A stretch of 64,000 nucleotides of DNA from JAUIJL01 sp965366625 (lineage in GTDB: Bacteria; Acidobacteriota; Thermoanaerobaculia; Multivoradales; J023), in contig CBDUGP010000031.1 of the NCBI GenBank assembly GCA_965366625.1, positions 18,893 to 82,892 on the forward strand, in the 5' to 3' direction. Positions within the stretch are counted from its first letter, which is position 1. Every line of letters begins with the position of its first letter. The position numbers and the translations under genes are program-made. Of the stretch, positions 43,315 to 52,608 are shown piece after piece. The notes beneath the pieces are model-generated. The model did no database searches. It was not told the DNA's origin and saw only the letters and a list, made by a program, of their open reading frames with translations.

Positions 43315-46173
43315 GTGACTCGTTGGCAAAGCTCTGCCCCCAGCTTTCGACTTCTTGCCCGAAGAAGGGGGAGCTTTGCCTACCCGATAGCTCTGTTGAT
43401 GGTCCTATTCCTCAGGGGAGGCTCGGTACGTGAATTGCCACCCCAGTCTTCGGATTCGTCCCTTGCCAACAGCCTACCCGAGGTCTCCCAAGCTCAGCGT
43501 CTCTTCGCGCGCGCCGAGGAATTGCGCGCACAAACAGACCGGGAATCTTGCCTTCGAGCGGTAGAGCTTGATCTTAGGGCATTGGAGCTCGCCCGAGCGA
43601 AAGGCGATCAGGCACTCGAGGCCGAGATTCTGACCCACCTCGGCTGGATTTACCGCAAGTATTTGAGTGAGCCGCATCGAGCACTCAGCCGATATGGTGA
43701 GGCGTTAGAAGTATTCCGAGCCCTGAGGGACGAGGCTCGCCAATCCAGCGTGCTCAACAATCTCGGTCGAGTTCATTTCGTTCTGGGCGAGACGGAGCAG
43801 GCCGTCGATTGTTGGCAGCAGGCGCTGGAACTCAAGAGGAAGATCGGTGATCAGGCAGGCGAAGCCGCGTCTCTCAGCAATCTGGCGCTCTACCGGCACT
43901 ACCTCGGCGATGTTCAGCGGGCGCTCGAGCTGTACGACCAAAGTCTCGAACTCTCGATTCGGATGGGAGATCGGCTCCAACAGAGCCGGGTGCTGAATAA
44001 TCGCGGCCGCCTTTACCAAACCCTCGGTGATAACCGCCAAGCCCTCAACGATTTAGAACGGGCTCGGGTGATCGCGCGCGAGATCGACGATGGCCGAGGA
44101 TCGGCTCTGCTGCTGACCGCCATCGGCAACATTTTGAACAGTCAGGGTGACCCGGAGCGGGCGGTTGTGGCGCTGGAAGAGGCTTTGGAGCTTCGTAGCA
44201 ACGCTGAGGACGAAAGGGGCGAGGCCGTCACCCTGGGCAGTCTAGCTTCCGCCTATGAGCAGCTTGGGCGGGTGGCCCAAGCCGCCGAGTCGAACCGACG
44301 AGCGTTGGACATTTTTCGTCGGATCGAAGCTCCGCGAAGCAGGGCCCGAGCCCTTGAAACCAATGGTCGGCTAGCCATGATTACGGATAGCCCAGAGCTT
44401 GCCTTCAGTTTTTTCAGCGAGGCCCTAGGCGCTTTCCGACAATTGCGGGACCCGTATGGCGAAATCAGGTCACAACTCGGCCTCGCCGCGGCAGCGCGGT
44501 CCACGGGACAACTCTCTGAGGCCCTGGATCTCATGAAAGAGGCTTTGTCTGGTGTTGAGCAGGTGCGCAGCGGATCGGCGAGCCTTTACCTAAGGGTTTC
44601 GTATCTGGCTTCAAAACAGAATCACTACGATGTCTATATCGACCTGCTGATGGAGATGCACCGGAATTCTCCGTTCGAGGGTTACGATCTCAAGGCTCTT
44701 GGGGCGAACGAGCGGTCCCGGGCGCGGGCCTTGTTGGAACAAATATCAGAAGGCCGGACCAGCTCTGAAGCTTCCGTTCCGGAGGAGCTGTGGGAGCGGA
44801 AGCAACGGCTGGCCCAGCGACTCGACGTCATCGAACAAGAACGATTCCGTCAGCTCGATTATCCGAAGACGCCCGCCCGAGCGGCAAGACTCAAGGCCAT
44901 GGAGGCGAAGCTCGACTATTGGGTGCGGGAGCATCGCGTGGTGCTCGGAAAAATCCGTGCCGCGCGCTCGCGTGTGGCTGCGCTCAGTGAGCCTGGAATC
45001 CTAGACGCAAAAGGGATTCAGGCGCTTCTCGAGCCTAATACCCTCTTGTTGGAATACCGTTTGGGCCCAGAGCGCAGCTACCTATGGGCGGTGACCAACG
45101 ATTCCGTCACAAGCTTTGTGTTGCCGTCACGATCGGAGGTCGAGAGCGCGGCCCGAAGTGCTTACGACCTGCTCAAGCGTAGCCATTTTCGAGAGCAGCG
45201 CTCGGCGACGGCCGCGGCTTTGAATCGCATCGCCGACATGTTGCTCAGCCCGGTAACCGAAGTCCTAGCTCAACACGACCGGTTGGTGGTGGTCGGTGAC
45301 GGCTCGTTGCACTATATTCCTTTCGCTTCCCTACCGACTCCCTTCTCGGCCCCTGATGTTTCCGCGACCTCGAACACCGACGGCGAGACCTCGAGACGAC
45401 TGGTTTTCAGCCATGAGGTGACCCACCTGCCCTCGTTCTCGGCGTTGGCTAATTTGCGCAAGCGGGTCAAGGGTCGTTCTCCCCCTCCAGGGCTAGTCGC
45501 CGTGCTCGCCGATCCGATCTTTGAGTATTCCAACCTTCGACTCTCACCTTCCTCCGAGATCCAACAGCAGGCGGCCTCTCCGCAGCTCCAGCGCTTGCGT
45601 TTCGCACGTCAAGAGGCGAAGGACATCCTCGGTTTAGTAGATGCCGATCGGGGCTTCCTGGCTATGGGTTTCGAGGCGACCCGGGAGGCGGCGATCCATT
45701 CCGGGCTTCGGCAGTATCGCTATGTGCATTTCGCCACCCACGGAGTTCTAGACAGCGTTAGACCCGAGCTGACGCGTCTCGTTTTTTCCCAAGTGGATTC
45801 ATCCGGCCGGCCGATCGACGGCAACCTCTACGCCCACGAACTCTACGGTTTGGATCTGCCGGTGGAAATGGTGACTCTGAGTGGCTGCGAAACGGCTCTA
45901 GGGAAAGAAATACACGGCGAAGGGTTGCTCGGGCTGACCCAAGGTTTTTTTCAGGCCGGCGCACCACGGGTCGTGGTGAGCTTGTGGCAAGTCGATGATC
46001 GAGCCACCGCGGGTCTCATGACTCGATTCTATAAAGCACTGATGGTGAACGGGTTGGCGCCGGCGCCCGCGTTGCGCGCGGCGCAGCTGTCGATTCAACA
46101 AGAAACCGGCTGGCAGGCGCCCTACTACTGGGCAGCCTTCGTGCTCCAGGGCGAGTGGCGTGCTCCAGGCTGA
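43315..46173 (+). CDS. TPR-CHAT protein (caspase-like peptidase family)
   Basis: 952 aa. GTG 43315 is favoured because GGGAGG lies five bases upstream; a GTG at 43279 has none. An N-terminal hydrophobic stretch (FAYPIALLMVLFL) may anchor or export it. Residues about 60-430 hold eight or more TPRs (for example LNNLGRVHFVLGETEQAV, LSNLALYRHYLGDVQRAL). The C-terminal CHAT domain has the clan CD dyad: His809 in VHFATHG and Cys858 in LSGCETALG, plus GLTQGFFQAGAPRVVVSLW. CHAT proteins are caspase-like proteases, some acting in bacterial cell-death or defence systems, but in this phylum many sit beside sigma factors and kinases. Target unknown. Confidence 0.9.
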   Translation: MTRWQSSAPSFRLLARRRGSFAYPIALLMVLFLRGGSVRELPPQSSDSSLANSLPEVSQAQRLFARAEELRAQTDRESCLRAVELDLRALELARAKGDQALEAEILTHLGWIYRKYLSEPHRALSRYGEALEVFRALRDEARQSSVLNNLGRVHFVLGETEQAVDCWQQALELKRKIGDQAGEAASLSNLALYRHYLGDVQRALELYDQSLELSIRMGDRLQQSRVLNNRGRLYQTLGDNRQALNDLERARVIAREIDDGRGSALLLTAIGNILNSQGDPERAVVALEEALELRSNAEDERGEAVTLGSLASAYEQLGRVAQAAESNRRALDIFRRIEAPRSRARALETNGRLAMITDSPELAFSFFSEALGAFRQLRDPYGEIRSQLGLAAAARSTGQLSEALDLMKEALSGVEQVRSGSASLYLRVSYLASKQNHYDVYIDLLMEMHRNSPFEGYDLKALGANERSRARALLEQISEGRTSSEASVPEELWERKQRLAQRLDVIEQERFRQLDYPKTPARAARLKAMEAKLDYWVREHRVVLGKIRAARSRVAALSEPGILDAKGIQALLEPNTLLLEYRLGPERSYLWAVTNDSVTSFVLPSRSEVESAARSAYDLLKRSHFREQRSATAAALNRIADMLLSPVTEVLAQHDRLVVVGDGSLHYIPFASLPTPFSAPDVSATSNTDGETSRRLVFSHEVTHLPSFSALANLRKRVKGRSPPPGLVAVLADPIFEYSNLRLSPSSEIQQQAASPQLQRLRFARQEAKDILGLVDADRGFLAMGFEATREAAIHSGLRQYRYVHFATHGVLDSVRPELTRLVFSQVDSSGRPIDGNLYAHELYGLDLPVEMVTLSGCETALGKEIHGEGLLGLTQGFFQAGAPRVVVSLWQVDDRATAGLMTRFYKALMVNGLAPAPALRAAQLSIQQETGWQAPYYWAAFVLQGEWRAPG

Positions 46174-46278
46174 AGGAAGTCGAGCTTCTGGTCCAGCTCG
46201 ACTAAACAACCAAATGGAAACGGGATCCGTTAGCAGCAGTAGTCAACACATCCAACAGAATCGAATGAGGAGATTCTC

Positions 46279-46782
46279 ATGCCCCCCGAATCCGAGCTGC
46301 ACCCCGACGATACGATCAACATCGCTTCCCTAGAAGTCCAAAAGACCGGCAGCACCCATCGGCTGAAACGAGGCTCTTGGACTTTAGCCAGCCAGCTCTC
46401 AAAAGGCAGCGAGCTCTCAAAAGGCAGCAAACGTAAAAAGCCGACGACATTTTATTCCTTTGGGATGGTTCGCCCATCCAAAAAGGATGAGATCGAAGTC
46501 GAGATCGAGGTTCCGAGATCCGAGGGTCACCAGAACTCCGGCACAACCGACGGTCGTGCTCATCAGGATCCGGTCACGGAAGCAAACCTCTCACTTATCC
46601 ATGTCAAGACAGGTGGCGGACGAGTCAAGACCGGCAAAGGCACTTATCTGAAGCCTGTCGTACTCGCGGCGGAAAACATGCCCACTGCGCCAGAAGGGCG
46701 GGAGCTCATCCACTACGGTATCCCAGGTAGCGGATCTGCTCAGTTCACCATCAGTGTTCCCAAACGTCTAAAGAGCCAATGA
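46279..46782 (+). CDS. Hypothetical protein, 167 aa, between CHAT and kinase genes
   Basis: ATG 46279 follows GAGGAG by seven bases. The protein has no signal peptide or membrane helix. It is basic in the middle (KRGSWTLASQ, then LSKGSELSKGSKRKK) and has a strand-rich second half (EIEVEIEVPRS, SLIHVKTGGGRVKTG, QFTISVPKRL). No family was recognised. Its stop overlaps the kinase start (ATGA), so it is co-translated with that kinase and may be a substrate or partner of it. An 18-bp duplication gives the LSKGSELSKGS repeat. Confidence 0.65.
   Translation: MPPESELHPDDTINIASLEVQKTGSTHRLKRGSWTLASQLSKGSELSKGSKRKKPTTFYSFGMVRPSKKDEIEVEIEVPRSEGHQNSGTTDGRAHQDPVTEANLSLIHVKTGGGRVKTGKGTYLKPVVLAAENMPTAPEGRELIHYGIPGSGSAQFTISVPKRLKSQ
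46394..46429. repeat. 18-bp tandem repeat x2 in the 167-aa gene
   Basis: Two copies of agctctcaaaaggcagcg (last base differs) encode ELSKGS twice. Confidence 0.95.
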
Positions 46783-49406
46783 AAGATCCCGGAGAGCTCG
46801 AGTCCGAAGCTCAACGCGGAGACTTGAGCTCTCCGGAAGTCGCTGGGTTTCAATCGCCGCCTAGAGAAGAGGAAAGAGACCTCGTAGCCGAGCGCTACCA
46901 GGTGACTCGGTTATTGGGCGAAGGCAAAATGGGCAGGGTCTACCTTGCCGATGATAGAGACGGCCGGAAACAAGTCGCGCTGAAGTTTCCGAAGTCGGAA
47001 AGTAGCGATCTCTATCATCGACTGATCAAAGAGGTCGGCATCGCGCAAACGGTGTCACACCCCAACGTTTGCCGAATCCACGACCTCGGCGTTCATAAGC
47101 AGCAGACCTTTGTGTCGATGCAATTCGTGGACGGGCCCACTTTGCGCGAAGCCCTCGACCAACCCCTGGGTCAGCTGACCGTCGAGGAGAGGCTGAGGAT
47201 CGCTTACGGCCTGTGCGACGGCTTGGAAGCCATACATCAGAGCCACATCTACCACCGGGATCTCAAACCGTCCAATGTCATGCTCGACGCCCTGGGCCAG
47301 CCTGTGATCACAGACTTTGGTTTAGCGGTTTTTGCCGGTGGTCTTGCGGATCAAAGCGGCACGCCGGAATACATGGCCCCTGAGCTGAGCTCAGGAGGAA
47401 GCCCTTCAATCCAGAGCGATATCTTCGCCCTGGGTTTGATCCTCTACGAGCTGATGACCGGCCGGCATGCCTTCGAGAATCGACCCATCTCAGAGATCTC
47501 CGAGCAAGAGCTCGAAAAGCCGCGCGCCTTCCCTCCGGGTTGCAAGGTCGGAGAGGACATCATTCAAGCTTGTCTGTTGCCCGATCCTTTGGCTCGACCT
47601 AAAACCGCCGCTGAAGTGGCAGCCGGTCTGCCGGATCCTGTGTTTCCCTCCTCCGAATGGGTGGTGCCTCCGTCCATGCTGTTGTCGGTGCCGCGGTTTG
47701 TGCCGGAGCCTAGAAACCTTCGGGTGTTGTTTGGGGTCTTTGTGCTCGTTCTGGCTTTGGTGGCCTGGCTCGGCCCCAAAACCGAGATGGTCGCCGCCAT
47801 CGAGCACCCGCCGGTTGTGTTTGAGAAGCAAGCTCGGGACATCCTGTTCGACTTAGGTCTCGACGATCCCGACGGGTTTCAGCTTTTCGGTTTTTCCTAC
47901 GATTCCAGGGATTTAGCCTTCACCACCGGGGATGATCTGTCGTCGGCCAAGTGGCCATCGTGGGCGGGCCCGGCCGCCAGCCCCATCTCTTTTTGGTATC
48001 GGCAGAGTCCAGCTCCCATCGAGGCGAGGCGTCCGGGAGCAATCCTCCACCGACAAGACGATCCGACCCTTACGCTTCCCGGCTCGACGAGCTTGTCGAT
48101 GAATCCGCAAGGGCATCTTTTGAGTCTTGAGGCGGTCCTTGAAGAGCAGTCCATCCCTGGGCACACGTCGATCCCAGAGCCCGATTGGCAACCCCTGTTG
48201 AAAGCCGCCGGATGGGAACCAGGAGATCTCCGGCGGGTTGAAACGTCCTGGAGCCCCCCGCGTTTCGCGAATCAACAAGCCGCCTGGGAAGAAAAAGACC
48301 TGGGCACCCTTGGAATTGGATTGCGCGTTGAGGCCGCAGCCCTAAACGGCAGATTCGTCGCTTTCCAGGTTTTGAAACCGTGGCAGGCAGCCCCGAAAAA
48401 GCACCCCGTTAGTGAGAGAAATACCGAGCGAAAGGCATCGCCTTTTCCTACTGATCGATGGTCCGTGTACTCATTTCTGGTGGCGGTCTTGATCGGCACC
48501 GTGCTGCTCGCCCGGCGAAATATTAGGCTGGGTGCAGCCGATCTTTCCGCGGCCGGCAGGTTGGCAATATTCGTTCTCGTCACCCGATTCCTGGTTGGGC
48601 TTTTGGGCGCCCATCATGTGGCTAGTCCCTATGAGCTTCGTGTGCTCCAAGCCCACATGGCCCAGGCCCTTTTCGCAGCGGCCGCGCTTTGGCTAATTTA
48701 CGTTGCTCTGGAGCCGCTCGCTCGGCGCCATCAACGTGACCTAACGGCTTCTTGGGTTCGCTTGCTTTATGGCCGCCGGCGCGATCCCTTAGTCGGTCGG
48801 GATTTGCTCGTCGGCAGTCTCTGTGGCACGGCGGTTGTGCTCTGGGCCCGTCTTTACGCCCTAGGCTGCCCTTGGGTCGGTCTGACGCCCCCTCGGCCGG
48901 ATCGATTGAGCCCGCTCGCTTGGCAAATCGGTCACCCAGGGCTCGCCCTCCAGCTCGAGGCTTTGCGCGGCGCACGCCAAACTCTGGCGATCGGTGCCTA
49001 TGTTTTCGTGCACGCCGTGCTCGTCGCGTTCTTTGTCGTGGTGGCGGTCTTGTTGCTCCGACATGTATTGGCAAGACCTCTCTTCTCACGCCCGGCGGCG
49101 TTTCTGCTATTCCTGTACTTGACCTATCCGGCTGCCGGTCAACCAATTTTCGATCTGCTCGCAGCAGCCGTGGCCAGCAGCTTGTGGCTCTTTGTTTTGG
49201 TCAGATTCGGCTTCCTTTCCGCCGTCACTGCCACGGTCTGTTCTTGGTACCTCTCTAGCCATCCCCTCACCTTGGATCCCTCGTCGTGGTACGTCGGTGG
49301 ATCCTTTCTTGCCCTGCTCGGGGTTTTGAGCATCGCAGCCTACGGCTTCTTTGTTGGCATGGGTGACGAGCCGATCCTGCCGAACAAGCTGCTCCCGGAC
49401 GTCTAA
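46779..49406 (+). CDS. Ser/Thr protein kinase with multi-helix membrane domain
   Basis: 875 aa. The kinase has GEGKMG at 47-52, Lys69, HRD at 159-161, DFG at 179-181 and YMAPEL. After one helix near 313-332 (LFGVFVLVLALVAWL) comes a ~230-residue extracytoplasmic segment, then about seven more helices from residue 575 to the end (FLVAVLIGTVLLA, LAIFVLVTRFLVGLLG, VLVAFFVVVAVLLLRHVL). This layout suggests a sensor kinase that reads a membrane or envelope signal. It overlaps the 167-aa gene by four bases and follows the CHAT gene, so the three likely form one operon with the ECF pair upstream. Confidence 0.9.
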   Translation: MKDPGELESEAQRGDLSSPEVAGFQSPPREEERDLVAERYQVTRLLGEGKMGRVYLADDRDGRKQVALKFPKSESSDLYHRLIKEVGIAQTVSHPNVCRIHDLGVHKQQTFVSMQFVDGPTLREALDQPLGQLTVEERLRIAYGLCDGLEAIHQSHIYHRDLKPSNVMLDALGQPVITDFGLAVFAGGLADQSGTPEYMAPELSSGGSPSIQSDIFALGLILYELMTGRHAFENRPISEISEQELEKPRAFPPGCKVGEDIIQACLLPDPLARPKTAAEVAAGLPDPVFPSSEWVVPPSMLLSVPRFVPEPRNLRVLFGVFVLVLALVAWLGPKTEMVAAIEHPPVVFEKQARDILFDLGLDDPDGFQLFGFSYDSRDLAFTTGDDLSSAKWPSWAGPAASPISFWYRQSPAPIEARRPGAILHRQDDPTLTLPGSTSLSMNPQGHLLSLEAVLEEQSIPGHTSIPEPDWQPLLKAAGWEPGDLRRVETSWSPPRFANQQAAWEEKDLGTLGIGLRVEAAALNGRFVAFQVLKPWQAAPKKHPVSERNTERKASPFPTDRWSVYSFLVAVLIGTVLLARRNIRLGAADLSAAGRLAIFVLVTRFLVGLLGAHHVASPYELRVLQAHMAQALFAAAALWLIYVALEPLARRHQRDLTASWVRLLYGRRRDPLVGRDLLVGSLCGTAVVLWARLYALGCPWVGLTPPRPDRLSPLAWQIGHPGLALQLEALRGARQTLAIGAYVFVHAVLVAFFVVVAVLLLRHVLARPLFSRPAAFLLFLYLTYPAAGQPIFDLLAAAVASSLWLFVLVRFGFLSAVTATVCSWYLSSHPLTLDPSSWYVGGSFLALLGVLSIAAYGFFVGMGDEPILPNKLLPDV

Positions 49407-49471
49407 ACAGACTGCCCAAGGATCGAGCTTTTGCCAAGCCGGCTTCCCGGCCCGCAGCATCTGTTGTCTGA

Positions 49472-52400
49472 TCAGAGAAGGCTGAGCCGTACGTCTTCGG
49501 CGACCCAGTGGTAACCGGCGGCCTCGGCGTCGCGAATCAGCTCGGTGATGTCGCCGGGGTCTTTGCCTTCTGCTCGCCGGACCAGGGCGTCGAGTCGACG
49601 GAATTCGAGGCTCAAGCGGGGATTTTCGGTGGCGTCGAGCTGATTGCGGGCGTAGGTCAGCAGAGTCCGAGCGGTTTTTAGGTCGGGCTCGGGTTTTAGG
49701 ATCAAGGCTTCGGCTTGCGCGAGCTGGGCGAAGGCGATCGAGTCGACCTGTTTGGGGGCAGTCGCGCCCCGGGCCGGCGCGCCCCGGGCTGTCGCGCCCC
49801 GGGCTGTCGCGCCCCGGGCCTCTTCGCGGGCTTGGCTGGCCAGCTCGATGGCGTCACCGAGATTGCGACGCTCTGTTTCCAGGCGGGCGAAACCGATCAA
49901 CACGTCAGCCACGGGCTCTCCCAAAGAAAGCATCGTGTCTCGGGCTTGTTGAAAGTGCTCGGCCGAATCCTGTAATCGCCCCTGGCGTCGGTAGACTTCG
50001 GCCAAGCGGAAAAGATCGTGGCCCGGCGGGAGCCCGAGGCTCTGTTTGAGCCCCAAGGCCTTTAGGTGGAGCTTTAGGGACGCATCGAGCTCTCCGGCAT
50101 GGAATCGGAGCTCCCCGAGATTGCTCAGGGCGGCGGCTTGGTGGCTGGGCAGCTCGTGCTCTACGAAAGTCCCTAGGGCCCTTTCGTAGAGTTCGGCGGC
50201 TTGGCTCCAACGGCCGAGTTCATGGGCCGCCGCTCCCATATTCAGCTCGACCACCGCCACCTCGAGCGCGAATCCCATTTGAGAATAAAGCTCTTTCGAT
50301 TGTTGCCACACCGATATCGCCTCGGTGAAGAAATCGCCGTTGTTGAGCAAACCACCCAAGCTATTCAGCAACCGGGCGACCGAGGCGGGCTCGTCGGATT
50401 GCTCAAAATTTTCGAGGTATCGCTCGATCAAACGAGCTGCCTCCGCACCGTCCTCACGCTCGATCATGAAGCTCGCCCGCTGACCCAGGGCGTCGAGCTG
50501 ACCGTTGAGATCTTGGGCGAGCCCAAAGCAATGGAGGGCTCGGTGTAGGGCCTGATCCGACGCCGGTCGGCTGTGGACGTAGGGCCACAAGGCGATCGAT
50601 CGCAAGAGCTCGGCTTGGCCGCAAAGTCGGTGGGCCTCAAGCTCGACGCCGATCTCCGCGACCCGCTGGGCCCGCTGGCCGGCGGCCTCGTATCCCTCTT
50701 GTTTGAGAAGAATCCGCGCCTGGGCGAGGCCCCATTGGGCTTCGTCGATGGAGGTTCGGATATCGCCCTTCGTGCGGTCCAAAATCTCCTGGGCCGCCTG
50801 CGTCTGACCGCGAGCCAGGAACACATAGCTGTGAGGTAGGCCGATATCGAGTTCGAGAACAGAAGATCCTTGCCCGCGACCGCTGCCCAGAGTGCGATAG
50901 ATGCCCTCGGCCTTCTCGGACATGCTGTCTTCCATCGTCGCGGCCGCGGCTTCCAGCAGCCTGCGGCGACGGTCGCTCAGCCCGCCCGCGTGTTTCGCCG
51001 CTTCGAGGGCAGCCTCGACGGCGCCGGGTTGGCCAGTTCGAAGACGCGCCCGAGCCAAACCAAAGAGGATCGCCGGATGATCCGGTGCCGCTTCCAGGGC
51101 CTGTTCGAACTTGTCCATGGCTTCCATGGGCGAGAAGCGACGGAGGGCTTCGAGCCCTTCGCTATGGGCGCGCAAGGCGGGTCCTGAGGGTAGTCTGGCC
51201 TCTGCCGTGCTCAGGGCTTTTTCGTCCAGGGGCGGGGCGCTCATCCTGAGCCGAAGCTGCTGCGCGACTTGCAGCGGACTCTCGGCCCGAAAGCTGTCGG
51301 ACGGACCCGGTTTTTTTAGCGCGTGCAGTCTCACTCGGAGCCCGGGCTTTGTCGGTTCTTTCGGATCGTCGAAAATCTCGATGGACGCCAAATAGTCGAC
51401 GTCCAGCAACTCGCCAATCCGCTCTCGCTGATCTTCGTCCAGCTCCGAGCGAGTCGGCGGCAAGCGCTTTGCGAGCAGGGACGCCTGATCCCCGTCGACA
51501 ATTCGCACGGCCGCCCCGGCATCGAGATAGGCGTTGATGGCTTCCAGCACGGCCGTCGCCCGCCACGACTCCGAGTCGTCCGCCAAGACCTCGGCGACCA
51601 CGAGCACACTCGGACGGTCCGGGGTCGCCGGGTTGAGGCGGATGGAAAAGAACAGCAAGAGCAAGATGGCGACGAGCCCGAGAGCTGCCCACTTGGCCTG
51701 TTGGCGAAATGTGGCGGCCGGGGTTTCGACCTCTTCGAGCAGGGCCTCGAGATCCTGACGGACCCGAGTGGCGTCGGCCGGGCGATCTTCGGGATTCTTG
51801 GCCAGCAGCCGGTCGATCAGCTGTGAGATTCCCTTGGGAACCTCGGGCCTGAGCTCGCAAACGGAAATCGGCGTTTCGGTGATGATCTTGGCAACGATTT
51901 CCGGTTGGCTCTCCCCTTCGAACGGTGCCCGTCCGGTGAGGGTTTCGTAAAAAACGATGCCGAGGGCGAAGAGATCGGAACGGGCATCGAGCTTACGGCC
52001 CAAGACCTGCTCCGGTGACATATAGCGGACGGTGCCCACGGTCGGGCCGCGGGCGGTCGGGCCGCGGGCGGTCGTGTCTTCATCGGCGCTCACCTGTTGG
52101 GCAATACCGAAATCGAGGATCTTGGTTTGGCCTTCGGGTGAGACCCAGATGTTGCCCGGTTTCACGTCCCGATGCAGGATGCCGTGGGAATGGGCAAAGG
52201 CCAAACCTTCGATCACGTCACGGAAGAGGGGCCACGCTTCTTCGAGCTTTAATGGGGCATCGAGCAGGCGATCGCGCAGGGTATTGCCGCGCAGATACTC
52301 CATGACGATGCAGTCGTAGCCGTCCAGAGGCAGGAAATCGTAAACCCGAACAATGCCCGGGTGCTCGAGCTTGGCGGTCGCTCGAGCCTCCCGGGCCAGG

Positions 52401-52567
52401 ATCTCCCGGCTGTTTTCATCAGCCAGGAGATCGTGATGCACCATCTTGAGCGCCACGGGCCGATCGAGCACCAAGTCCCTGGCTAAATAGACCTCGCCGA
52501 ATCCACCCTCCCCGAGCTTGTCGAGCAGGGTGAAACGGTCGAGGTCGATAGGAAGAGTATGGTCCAT
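49472..52567 (-). CDS. Ser/Thr protein kinase with C-terminal TPR region
   Basis: 1031 aa. The kinase has GEGGFG at 19-24, Lys41, HRD at 132-134, DFG at 152-154 and MSPEQ. In the activation loop the five residues TARGP occur twice in tandem (166-175), encoded by a 15-bp duplication; this adds a threonine to the region where such kinases autophosphorylate. A membrane helix (LGLVAILLLLFFSIRL, about 288-303) is followed by a TolB/adenylate-cyclase-like strand region and some 15 TPR-like repeats (LNSLGGLLNNGDFFTEAI, LSNLGELRFHAGELDASL). A second repeat tract (ARGAT four times) lies near residue 925. Kinase-TPR proteins act as signalling scaffolds. Confidence 0.9.
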   Translation of the reverse strand: MDHTLPIDLDRFTLLDKLGEGGFGEVYLARDLVLDRPVALKMVHHDLLADENSREILAREARATAKLEHPGIVRVYDFLPLDGYDCIVMEYLRGNTLRDRLLDAPLKLEEAWPLFRDVIEGLAFAHSHGILHRDVKPGNIWVSPEGQTKILDFGIAQQVSADEDTTARGPTARGPTVGTVRYMSPEQVLGRKLDARSDLFALGIVFYETLTGRAPFEGESQPEIVAKIITETPISVCELRPEVPKGISQLIDRLLAKNPEDRPADATRVRQDLEALLEEVETPAATFRQQAKWAALGLVAILLLLFFSIRLNPATPDRPSVLVVAEVLADDSESWRATAVLEAINAYLDAGAAVRIVDGDQASLLAKRLPPTRSELDEDQRERIGELLDVDYLASIEIFDDPKEPTKPGLRVRLHALKKPGPSDSFRAESPLQVAQQLRLRMSAPPLDEKALSTAEARLPSGPALRAHSEGLEALRRFSPMEAMDKFEQALEAAPDHPAILFGLARARLRTGQPGAVEAALEAAKHAGGLSDRRRRLLEAAAATMEDSMSEKAEGIYRTLGSGRGQGSSVLELDIGLPHSYVFLARGQTQAAQEILDRTKGDIRTSIDEAQWGLAQARILLKQEGYEAAGQRAQRVAEIGVELEAHRLCGQAELLRSIALWPYVHSRPASDQALHRALHCFGLAQDLNGQLDALGQRASFMIEREDGAEAARLIERYLENFEQSDEPASVARLLNSLGGLLNNGDFFTEAISVWQQSKELYSQMGFALEVAVVELNMGAAAHELGRWSQAAELYERALGTFVEHELPSHQAAALSNLGELRFHAGELDASLKLHLKALGLKQSLGLPPGHDLFRLAEVYRRQGRLQDSAEHFQQARDTMLSLGEPVADVLIGFARLETERRNLGDAIELASQAREEARGATARGATARGAPARGATAPKQVDSIAFAQLAQAEALILKPEPDLKTARTLLTYARNQLDATENPRLSLEFRRLDALVRRAEGKDPGDITELIRDAEAAGYHWVAEDVRLSLL
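49761..49820. repeat. 15-bp tandem repeat x4 in kinase TPR region
   Basis: Four units of gtcgcgccccgggct type encode ARGAT/ARGAP four times between two helical repeats. Confidence 0.95.
52041..52070. repeat. 15-bp tandem repeat x2 in kinase activation loop
   Basis: Two identical copies of gtcgggccgcgggcg encode TARGP twice between DFG and SPE of the TPR kinase. Confidence 0.95.
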
Positions 52568-52608
52568 GGCGGTTCTGGGTCAGCTTACTCGATACCTTAT
52601 TGGATACC

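Noticed and set aside
43315..46173. CHAT protein as part of a known defence system such as a type III-E CRISPR or gasdermin system
   Set aside because: No Cas, gasdermin or nuclease gene is nearby; the neighbours are sigma factor and kinase genes.
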